A stretch of 6,170 nt of DNA from an uncultured Blautia sp. (GTDB lineage Bacteria > Bacillota > Clostridia > Lachnospirales > Lachnospiraceae). Both the position numbers and the translations under genes were made by a program. The stretch lies in contig NZ_CAKROJ010000091.1 of assembly GCF_934372025.1 (NCBI RefSeq), forward strand, positions 1 through 6,170, in the 5' to 3' direction. A model generated the notes under the pieces. That model was given only the letters and a program-made list of their open reading frames with translations. It was not told the DNA's origin and did no database searches. Position 1 is the first letter of the stretch, and every line of letters starts with the position of its first letter. Shown here in pieces: positions 1 through 5,872 of the stretch.

Positions 1-1998
1 AATTGTACCTGCTGTGGACCAAGGCTGACGATATTGGATTCGCTTCCTTATGACCGTGAGCGGACCAGTATGAAAGAGTTTCCGATGTGTCCGGATTGTG
101 CAGAAGAATACAATGATCCGGCGACCAGAAGATACGATGCACAGCCTGTCTGTTGTAATGAATGTGGACCGGAAGTATACCTGATCGGACGGGATGAGCG
201 AGGCAAAGATGCAATCACCTATGCCAGAAAGACGATTTCGAATGGTGGCATTGTTGCTATCAAAGGAATTGGAGGCTTTCATCTCTGTTGTGATGCTTCC
301 AATGAAACAGCAGTCAGCAGACTCCGACAGCTGAAACGAAGACCGATGAAGCCTTTTGCGGTGATGGCAAGGAATCTGGAAACCGTCACAAAAGAATGTA
401 AAGTAACAGAAGAACAGAAGAAAATTCTGGATGGTCATCAGAAGCCAATCCTGCTTTTGGATAAAAGAAAAGATGCGTCAATTCTCTGTCCATCCGTGGC
501 ACCGGGAAATCCAAAGGTTGGTGTGATGCTGCCATATGCCCCGGTTCAGCTCTTGATTTTTCAGTATGATGACGGGATAGAAATGCCGGAGTTTCTGGTG
601 ATGACCAGTGGCAATACTTCCGGTGCACCGATCTGTCGGGATGATCAGGAGGCAGAGGCAGAATTATCTGGATTTTGTGACTGTATGTTGTCTCATGACC
701 GCAAGATTCGTATCCGTGCGGATGATTCTGTAATGGATTTTTATGAAAATAAACCATACATGATCCGCCGTTCCAGAGGGTATGCACCACTTCCGTTTAT
801 GATTTCTGCACCATATCAGGGACATGTGCTTGCAATTGGTGGAGAACTCAAAAATTCCTTCTGTATCGGTGTGGATAATCGTTTTTATCCGTCACCGTAT
901 GTCGGTGATCTGGAAGATATCAGAACGGTAAAAGCACTTCGTGAGACGGTTGGACGACTGGAAACTCTTCTGGAAGCAGAACCGGAAATCGTGTGCTGTG
1001 ATATGCATCCGCGGTATAATTCCGTGATGGTAGCAGAAGAATTTGGTCTTCCGGTACTCAAAGTACAACACCATTATGCGCATGTTTTATCCTGCATGGC
1101 AGAGAATGACTGTGCGGATCAGGTCATTGGAGTATCGTTTGATGGCACCGGATATGGAACTGACGGAACAATCTGGGGAGGCGAAATCCTCCTGTCAGAT
1201 CTGAATGGATTTGAAAGAGTTGGAAGTATCATGCCGTTTTTACAGGTTGGCGGAGATGCTTCTTCAAAAGAAGGCTGGAGGATCGCCGTTTCGTTGATCT
1301 ATGGAATGACTGGTGATAGAGAGAAAGCTGCCGGGATCATAAATAAATTAGAACTCTGTACTGAGCAGGAAGCAAAGGTGCAGTTTACCATGGCAGACAG
1401 AAAAATCAATGCTGTAATGTCAACCAGTGCAGGAAGGCTTTTTGACGGGGTGAGTGCAATACTTGGAATCCGAAAAAAGTCTACATTTGAAGGCGAAGCT
1501 TCCATGGCATTGGAGTTCGCAGCAGAAGAATACAGAGAAAGAAAGCTGTCTGAAATATCAGAAGATAAGAAGCGTTTATGGAACGATACACAGGCTGAAA
1601 TTGATGAAACAGAATGTCATGAGATATTTGCCGACAAAGAGAAAAGCATAACTGGCAGGTTATTGCTCGATACTGAGAATCTTGTCAAAATTATTCTGGA
1701 TCGTCGTTTAAATGGCGAAGAAGCAGACAGACTGGCATACTTTTTTCATGAGGAATTAGCCCGTCAGATTACAGAGGCGTGTATAAAAATCAGGGAGCAG
1801 AGCGGATGCAATAAAGCTGCACTGAGCGGCGGTGTTTTCCAGAATCGACTGCTCCTGGAACTGACAGATCATATGTTAGAGGATAGAGGATTTGAAGTGC
1901 TGAAGCATCAGCTTGTTCCGCCAAATGATGGTGGAATCGCACTTGGACAGGCAGTATATGCAATGGCATATCTTTACCGAAAAGTACGGAATAAATGA
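1..1998 (+). CDS. hypF: Carbamoyltransferase HypF, 5'-truncated by the window edge
   Basis: HypF activates carbamoyl phosphate with ATP and transfers the carbamoyl group to HypE, the first step of cyanide ligand synthesis for [NiFe] hydrogenases. The frame is open from base 1 and 665 residues are visible. The first residues (NCTCCGPR) already belong to the zinc-finger region. Cysteines 2/5, 30/33 and 52/55 of the fragment keep the family spacing (x24, x18), so finger 1 is half missing and finger 2 is complete. The acylphosphatase domain, about 90-130 residues, must lie upstream. A YrdC-like domain follows (about 70-250, with KGIGGFHLCCDA and SGNTSGAPI). A Kae1-like domain comes next, with HHYAH (357-361) as metal ligands, FDGTGYGTDG, SGGVFQNR (609-616) and PPNDGG near the C terminus. 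A TTG at 34 and an ATG at 70 lie inside the zinc-finger region and are not the true start. The end is normal for the family. The gene heads a hypF-C-D-E cluster. Confidence 0.97.
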   Translation, partial: NCTCCGPRLTILDSLPYDRERTSMKEFPMCPDCAEEYNDPATRRYDAQPVCCNECGPEVYLIGRDERGKDAITYARKTISNGGIVAIKGIGGFHLCCDASNETAVSRLRQLKRRPMKPFAVMARNLETVTKECKVTEEQKKILDGHQKPILLLDKRKDASILCPSVAPGNPKVGVMLPYAPVQLLIFQYDDGIEMPEFLVMTSGNTSGAPICRDDQEAEAELSGFCDCMLSHDRKIRIRADDSVMDFYENKPYMIRRSRGYAPLPFMISAPYQGHVLAIGGELKNSFCIGVDNRFYPSPYVGDLEDIRTVKALRETVGRLETLLEAEPEIVCCDMHPRYNSVMVAEEFGLPVLKVQHHYAHVLSCMAENDCADQVIGVSFDGTGYGTDGTIWGGEILLSDLNGFERVGSIMPFLQVGGDASSKEGWRIAVSLIYGMTGDREKAAGIINKLELCTEQEAKVQFTMADRKINAVMSTSAGRLFDGVSAILGIRKKSTFEGEASMALEFAAEEYRERKLSEISEDKKRLWNDTQAEIDETECHEIFADKEKSITGRLLLDTENLVKIILDRRLNGEEADRLAYFFHEELARQITEACIKIREQSGCNKAALSGGVFQNRLLLELTDHMLEDRGFEVLKHQLVPPNDGGIALGQAVYAMAYLYRKVRNK

Positions 1999-2083
1999 TC
2001 AGTTAACCAAATTAGATAAGTTCGTTGCTTCAGATGCAAAAGAAGTGGGACTTGCATTTATATAGAACCAGGGAGGTATTTAC

Positions 2084-2293
2084 ATGTGTGTAGGATTATC
2101 AGCTAAGGTAGTAAAAATCAGTGAAGGAACAGCAGTTGTAGATGCAGGCGGAGCCAAAAGAGAGGTGTCCGCTCAGCTTCTTGAAGATTTGGAACCAGGT
2201 GATTATGTGATGGTTCATGCCGGGGTGGCAATCGCAAAGATTACAGATGAAGATGAGGACGAAACAGATCAGCTGATGGAGGAGTTGCTGTAA
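2084..2293 (+). CDS. hypC: Hydrogenase assembly chaperone HypC/HybG family
   Basis: This small chaperone binds HypD, holds the Fe(CN)2CO precursor between them, and delivers the iron to the hydrogenase large subunit. The protein has 69 residues, within the usual range for the family. Met1 is followed by the invariant Cys2, which is exposed after Met removal and binds iron. The OB-like core ends in the family motif VHAGVA, with His45. The tail is very acidic (DEDEDETDQ). The start is fixed by GGGAGG at 2071-2076, seven bases upstream, and by the requirement for Cys at position 2. One oddity is that the N terminus reads MCVGLS, where most members have proline at position 6 (MCxxxP). The stop codon overlaps the hypD start in TAATG, so the two partners are probably translationally coupled. 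Confidence 0.96.
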   Translation: MCVGLSAKVVKISEGTAVVDAGGAKREVSAQLLEDLEPGDYVMVHAGVAIAKITDEDEDETDQLMEELL

Positions 2294-3345
2294 TGGGAGA
2301 AGAGAAAAAAAGAACAGCGCGCGAGATCATTGAGAATTATGACGGCCCGGCAGTCCGTATTATGGAAGTATGTGGAACACATACGCATGAGATCTTCCGA
2401 TTGGGAATTCGCAAACTCCTTCCGCCGCAGGTGGAACTGATCTCCGGTCCAGGCTGTCCGGTCTGTGTAACACCGGTCGGATTTATTGATGAAGCAGTGT
2501 GGCTTGCACTGGAAAAAGGAGTGACAATCTGCACTTTTGGAGACCTGGTGCGTGTGCCGGGAACAGATATGAGCCTTGCAGGTGCAAGAGAAAAAGGCGC
2601 AAAGATCCGTATTGTATATTCACCGGCAGATGCCGAAAAATATGCCTTTGAACATCCGGAAGAGCAGGTTGTTTTCCTTTCAGTGGGGTTTGAAACAACA
2701 ACTCCGGCAGAGTGTCTTTCAGTAAAGCAGGCAAAGAAAGACGGCGTTGAAAACTACTCTCTTTTGATGGCAAACAAGACGATGCCGCAGGCTTATGAGG
2801 CATTAAAGGGAAGCGCAGATGTCTTTTTATATCCGGGACATGTCAATGCCATCACAGGAACAGAGCTTTGCGAGAGTCTGGTAAATGAGGGAGTAAGTGG
2901 AGTGGTTGCAGGCTTTACTGCAAAAGAACTGCTCACGGCGCTGGCTGTTTCATTGGTTAAATTTCAGGAGGGAAAACCATTTTTCGTAAACTGTTATCCA
3001 AGAGTTGTAAAGGCGGAAGGAAGCAGAGAAGCACAGCTTCTTACAGATGAAATGACAGAAGCCTGCGACAGTGAATGGAGAGGATTGGGAGTGATCCCAA
3101 AGTCGGGAGTGCAGCTTAAAGAAGAATGGAGTTCCTTTGACGCAAGGAAAAAATACAGCATTCCGCCAATCCAGGGAAAGGCAAATCCGGCATGCAGATG
3201 CGGAGATGTTCTGCAGGGAAAATGTAAACCATCTGACTGTAAAGTGTTTGGTAAAGTATGTACCCCACAGCATCCGGTAGGAGCCTGCATGGTTTCAAAT
3301 GAAGGGGCCTGTTCCGCATACTACGCGTATGGAGACAGTAAATGA
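2293..3345 (+). CDS. hypD: Hydrogenase formation protein HypD
   Basis: HypD is the iron-sulfur scaffold on which, with HypC, the Fe(CN)2CO unit of [NiFe] hydrogenases is assembled; it acts in the cytoplasm. The 350-residue length is typical. The N-terminal motif EVCGTHTHE carries Cys27, and GPGCPVC carries Cys55 and Cys58; family knowledge makes these the iron-binding and redox thiols. The middle contains SVGFETTTP and YPGHVNAITG. The C-terminal part is cysteine-rich (301, 303, 311, 316, 323, 332, 340) with CGDVLQGKC, KVFGKVCTP and GACMVSNEGACSAYY, the region that binds the [4Fe-4S] cluster. All key motifs look intact. The start is an ATG sharing one base with the hypC stop, with GGAGGAG just upstream inside hypC. 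Confidence 0.98.
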   Translation: MGEEKKRTAREIIENYDGPAVRIMEVCGTHTHEIFRLGIRKLLPPQVELISGPGCPVCVTPVGFIDEAVWLALEKGVTICTFGDLVRVPGTDMSLAGAREKGAKIRIVYSPADAEKYAFEHPEEQVVFLSVGFETTTPAECLSVKQAKKDGVENYSLLMANKTMPQAYEALKGSADVFLYPGHVNAITGTELCESLVNEGVSGVVAGFTAKELLTALAVSLVKFQEGKPFFVNCYPRVVKAEGSREAQLLTDEMTEACDSEWRGLGVIPKSGVQLKEEWSSFDARKKYSIPPIQGKANPACRCGDVLQGKCKPSDCKVFGKVCTPQHPVGACMVSNEGACSAYYAYGDSK

Positions 3346-3410
3346 TATAGGATTACGAGAGTCATGAGGGCATAAAGTGATCTTCAGATAGAATAATATT
3401 TAGCGAGAAG

Positions 3411-3416
3411 AGAGGA
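3411..3416 (+). promoter_or_regulatory. Ribosome binding site of hypE with long spacing
   Basis: AGAGGA lies 11 bases before the hypE ATG, longer than the 6-7 bases seen for hypC and the downstream genes. No better-placed start codon gives the conserved HypE N terminus, so the start is kept. The A-rich spacer may matter for translation rate. Confidence 0.5.
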
Positions 3417-3427
3417 TAAAAAATCTT

Positions 3428-4444
3428 ATGAGCGGCTTAAAAGATAAAACAGTAACTATGGCACATGGTGCCGGTGGTCGTCAGACTTCTGAACTGATCG
3501 ATCAGATTTTTGCAGCACATTTTGCGAATCCGGATCTGACTGCCGATGATGCAGCAGTACTGATTCCACCGGCAGGAAAAATGGCAGTTTCCACAGATGG
3601 ATTTATTGTTTCACCGGCATTCTTTCCGGGAGGAAATATTGGAAAACTCTCTATCTGCGGAACAGTTAACGACCTGGCGTGTATGGGGGCAAAACCACTG
3701 TATCTTACCTGTGCATTTGTGATTGAAGAGGGATTTCCGATGGAAAAACTGGAAGAAATTGCAGCTGCAATGGAAAAAACTGCGGCAGAGGCAGGTGTAC
3801 ATATTGTATCGGGTGACACCAAGGTGGCAGGAAAAGGACAGGTTGACGGAGTATTTATTACAACTACCGGAATGGGACAGATTGAAGACGGGGTAAATGT
3901 AGGTGGAACCCTTGCTCAGCCGGGAGATGCGATTATCGTGACCGGCGATGTGGGAAGACATGGCTGTACCATTCTTCTTGCGAGAGAAGATTTTGGGATT
4001 GAAGCTGATGTCACAAGCGACTGTGCACCGCTCTGGAATACGGTGGAAGCAGTAATGAAGACGACACATGATCTCCACGTGATCCGAGATGCTACCAGAG
4101 GCGGAGTAGGTACTGTCCTCTACGAAATTGCCGAACAAAGCAACGTAGGAATCCGTCTCGATGCAGCAGCTGTTCCGGTAGCTCCGGAAGTCAAGGGAGT
4201 CTGCGGAATGCTCGGACTCGAGCCGCTCTATCTGGCATGCGAAGGCCGTATGGTGATCATGGCACCGAAAGACGAAGCCGATAAGATCGTTGAAACTCTT
4301 CGCCAGTGCCCGTATTCCAAAGATGCAGCCATCATAGGTGAAGTAACGTCAGACCAGCCTGGCAAGGTAGTTATGACCACTGAGATCGGAACGCAGGCGC
4401 TCCTTCCACAGCCTGGCGGAGAGTTACTTCCACGTATCTGTTGA
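3428..4444 (+). CDS. hypE: Carbamoyl dehydratase HypE
   Basis: HypE is an ATP-dependent dehydratase of the PurM/AIR synthase fold. It turns the carbamoyl group received from HypF on its C-terminal cysteine into a thiocyanate, the CN donor to HypC-HypD. The protein has 338 residues. Recognisable motifs in order are MAHGAGGRQ (11-19), STDGFIVSPAFFPGGNIGKL, CGTVNDLACMGAKP, VSGDTKV, GDVGRHG, RDATRGGVGT and the terminal LPRIC with Cys338, the acceptor residue. It is therefore complete and probably active. The start is the first ATG giving the normal N terminus; its Shine-Dalgarno (AGAGGA, 3411-3416) is 11 bases away, a little far. It sits 82 bases after hypD. The last third uses CTC for leucine far more than the first part (8 of 13 against 1 of 12). 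Confidence 0.98.
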   Translation: MSGLKDKTVTMAHGAGGRQTSELIDQIFAAHFANPDLTADDAAVLIPPAGKMAVSTDGFIVSPAFFPGGNIGKLSICGTVNDLACMGAKPLYLTCAFVIEEGFPMEKLEEIAAAMEKTAAEAGVHIVSGDTKVAGKGQVDGVFITTTGMGQIEDGVNVGGTLAQPGDAIIVTGDVGRHGCTILLAREDFGIEADVTSDCAPLWNTVEAVMKTTHDLHVIRDATRGGVGTVLYEIAEQSNVGIRLDAAAVPVAPEVKGVCGMLGLEPLYLACEGRMVIMAPKDEADKIVETLRQCPYSKDAAIIGEVTSDQPGKVVMTTEIGTQALLPQPGGELLPRIC

Positions 4445-4554
4445 TATGACTGTTTTAAATAAGACTGAACTGTAGTTTGAATAGTCGTAAGAATCAGGTA
4501 TTTGGCAAAATGGAGACTGGAAAGATTCTAAATTGCACCGAGAAATTAGATTGA
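4445..4554. other. AT-rich non-coding stretch after hypE
   Basis: All three forward frames are broken by frequent stop codons, and no conventional GC-rich hairpin with a T-tract follows the hypE stop directly. A weak promoter candidate is TTGGCA (4502-4507), 19 bases before TCTAAA (4527-4532). If real, transcription would begin just before the fold-back element at 4555. Nothing else can be supported here. Confidence 0.4.
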
Positions 4555-4744
4555 CCTGCTCGAGTAAAAAAACTGGATTGAACTGACGTTAAACGGAGAT
4601 TTCGTCGAGAGTTATGTGCTAGCTGCTGTCACCGAGCGCACTGTCTGAGGCGAAGCCGAGTTTGCGCGAATGACAGCAAATAAGCGCACGTAACGAACAG
4701 AAATCGCAGTGTGTCAGGAAACCAGTTTTTTATCTCAGAGCAGG
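4555..4744. repeat. 190-base imperfect palindromic (fold-back) element with terminal inverted repeats
   Basis: The left end (4555-4576) and right end (4722-4744) are inverted repeats matching at 20 of 23 aligned positions, with CCTGCTC outermost and AAAAAACTGG innermost. Inside them further arms nest in the right order: CTGAC 4583-4587 with GTCAG 4713-4717; GATTTC 4598-4603 with GAAATC 4700-4705; GTTATGTGC 4611-4619 with GCACGTAAC 4686-4694 (one G-U pair); GCTGTCA 4625-4631 with TGACAGC 4671-4677; GCGCA 4636-4640 with TGCGC 4663-4667; and GGC-GAA-GCC at 4649-4657 as a tip. The strand could therefore fold into one long interrupted rod. No target-site duplication or coding capacity is visible. 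It may be a MITE-like dispersed element, a structured RNA, or both. The pairing is seen directly; the identity is inference. Confidence 0.8.
4566..4731. terminator. Possible extended (bidirectional) terminator of the hyp cluster
   Basis: A seven-base A-tract followed by CTGG (4566-4576) is complementary to CCAG followed by a six-base T-tract (4722-4731). Transcripts of either strand would thus end a structured stem with a U-run. This is the only T-tract with upstream dyad symmetry after hypE. The enclosed loop of about 145 bases is much longer than in ordinary intrinsic terminators, but it is itself heavily paired. Termination is an inference only. Confidence 0.3.
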
Positions 4745-4768
4745 AAACATCCTATTCCACTCATGCAG

Positions 4769-4786
4769 TGTACTATGTGATATACA
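4769..4786. promoter_or_regulatory. Operator-like dyad with weak promoter candidate before the TM1266-type gene
   Basis: TGTA-C-TAT (4769-4776) faces ATA-TACA (4780-4786) across a three-base centre, a small inverted repeat with one bulged base. It overlaps a possible -10 (GATATA, 4779-4784) that lies 18 bases after TTCCAC (4755-4760), a poor -35. This could be the promoter/operator of the downstream operon, but similar AT-rich dyads occur by chance. The remaining bases from 4745 to 4839 show nothing else besides the ribosome binding site. Confidence 0.2.
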
Positions 4787-4827
4787 GTTGCAAATAAACA
4801 ACAGATTGAAGAATTGTGAATCAGGAC

Positions 4828-4833
4828 AGGAGG
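4828..4833 (+). promoter_or_regulatory. Ribosome binding site fixing the start of the TM1266-type gene
   Basis: AGGAGG stands six bases before the ATG at 4840. The in-frame GTG at 4816 lies upstream of this site and has no comparable site of its own, so the ATG is chosen. Confidence 0.85.
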
Positions 4834-4839
4834 TCTTAT

Positions 4840-5112
4840 ATGGATACAAGAGTAGCAGTAATCTCCATTATTGTAGAGGATAACAATTCGATTGAAACCT
4901 TGAACCAGCTCCTTTACGATGCCCGTGACTACATCATCGGCCGTATGGGCATTCCGTACCGTGAAAAAAAGATCAGCATCATCAGCATCGCAATTGATGC
5001 ACCACAGGATATCATCAGCGCACTTTCCGGCAAAATCGGCCGCCTTAAAGGAGTATCGACCAAGACCGCATATTCCAATGTCATCACACATACGGAGGAA
5101 AACCATGATTAA
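4840..5112 (+). CDS. TM1266-family protein (putative iron-only hydrogenase system regulator)
   Basis: This 90-residue protein matches the small TM1266 family, which has a ferredoxin-like/ACT-like fold and is usually found next to [FeFe]-hydrogenase maturation genes; its biochemical role is not established. Family-like stretches are MDTRVAVISIIVED near the start, YIIGRMGIPYREK in the middle, and IDAPQDIISALSGKIGRLKGV in the second half. There is no signal peptide, membrane segment or DNA-binding helix-turn-helix. The start is set by AGGAGG at 4828-4833. The end overlaps the next gene by 8 bases (ATGATTAA), so it is the first gene of the NifH-like operon and is probably coupled to it. A regulatory or ligand-sensing role for that operon is plausible but inferred. 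Confidence 0.88.
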   Translation: MDTRVAVISIIVEDNNSIETLNQLLYDARDYIIGRMGIPYREKKISIISIAIDAPQDIISALSGKIGRLKGVSTKTAYSNVITHTEENHD

Positions 5113-5872
5113 AATCGCAGTATACGGCAAAGGTGGTATCGGCAAATCCACCACCGTTTCCAATATAGCAGTGGCTCTCGCAGAAAAAGGCTTTACAGTT
5201 ATGCAGATTGGCTGTGATCCAAAGGCAGACTCTACAATTCAGTTGCGCCATGGCCAGGAGATGCGTACCGTACTTGAACTGTACAATGAAAAAAAACAGA
5301 ATCTCAGACTGGAAGACATGACCATGACCGGATATCAGGGAGTTATATGTGTTGAAGCAGGCGGACCGACACCAGGACTTGGTTGTGCAGGACGAGGTAT
5401 CATTACGGCACTTGAAAAACTCAAAGAAACAGGAGCTTACGAGACCTATAAACCGGATATTGTTCTTTATGATGTTCTTGGTGATGTTGTCTGCGGCGGT
5501 TTTTCCATGCCAATGAGAAAAGGCTATGCAGATAAAGTGTTTATCATTACTTCCGGAGAAAACATGGCAATCCATGCCGGAGCCAACATTGCCATGGCAG
5601 TACAGAATTTCAAAAATCGCGGTTATGCGTCTCTTGGCGGGATTATTCTGAATCGTCGAAATGTAAAACGAGAAGAAGAAAAAGTACAGGAGCTTGCTGA
5701 TGACTTTGAGACAACGGTAATTGGAAAACTTAATCACAGTGAACTGGTTACAGAAGCAGAAGAACAGGGCAGAACATTGATGGAATGCTATCCGGACAGT
5801 GAAATGGCAGAGGAATACCGGGGATTGGCAGAACAGATTTTTGATGTCTGTCGGGAGGACGGATTATGTTAA
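5105..5872 (+). CDS. NifH-like Fe-protein (nitrogenase reductase-type ATPase)
   Basis: This is a P-loop ATPase of the NifH/BchL/CfbC superfamily. Such proteins form dimers bridged by a [4Fe-4S] cluster and pass electrons, with ATP hydrolysis, to a partner protein. The protein has 255 residues, shorter than true NifH (about 270-297). Visible motifs are Walker A GKGGIGKST (8-16), switch I CDPKADST (37-44), GCAGRG with cluster ligand Cys94, and DVLGDVVCGGFSMPMR with cluster ligand Cys130. Arg97 corresponds to the residue ADP-ribosylated in some NifH proteins. The start is the ATG with GGAGG at 5094-5098; the same frame stays open further upstream only as a shadow of the preceding gene. It overlaps both neighbours by 7-8 bases. 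No nifB, nifE/N or real nifDK is visible, so dinitrogen reduction should not be assumed. The substrate is unknown. Confidence 0.93.
   Translation: MIKIAVYGKGGIGKSTTVSNIAVALAEKGFTVMQIGCDPKADSTIQLRHGQEMRTVLELYNEKKQNLRLEDMTMTGYQGVICVEAGGPTPGLGCAGRGIITALEKLKETGAYETYKPDIVLYDVLGDVVCGGFSMPMRKGYADKVFIITSGENMAIHAGANIAMAVQNFKNRGYASLGGIILNRRNVKREEEKVQELADDFETTVIGKLNHSELVTEAEEQGRTLMECYPDSEMAEEYRGLAEQIFDVCREDGLC
5853..5858 (+). promoter_or_regulatory. Ribosome binding site of the component 1-like gene
   Basis: GGGAGG within the end of the NifH-like gene lies seven bases before the ATG at 5866 and supports that start, giving a 7-base overlap (ATGTTAA) with the preceding stop codon. Confidence 0.85.

Noticed and set aside
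34..36. TTG as start of hypF
   Set aside because: The same frame upstream already encodes conserved zinc-finger residues (NCTCCGPR), so the gene begins before the window.
3611..4138. 175-codon open frame on the - strand
   Set aside because: It is antisense to hypE and reads like a reverse-frame shadow with no domain.
4816..4839. GTG start eight codons upstream of the TM1266-type ATG
   Set aside because: The AGGAGG site lies between the GTG and the ATG, so the ATG at 4840 is the used start.
4919..5104. Upstream extension of the NifH-like gene
   Set aside because: The frame is open, but it runs through the TM1266-type gene in another frame and lacks homology. The ATG at 5105 has GGAGG six bases before it and gives the standard MxKIAVYGKGGIGKST start.
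5289..5296. Run of eight A bases in the NifH-like gene as a programmed frameshift site
   Set aside because: The zero frame continues into all conserved Fe-protein motifs, so no shift is needed; similar A-runs occur elsewhere in the window.
5084..5737. 217-codon open frame on the - strand
   Set aside because: It lies antisense over the NifH-like gene, whose motifs are unmistakable; the translation is rich in Cys, Phe and His with no recognisable domain and no ribosome binding site of note.
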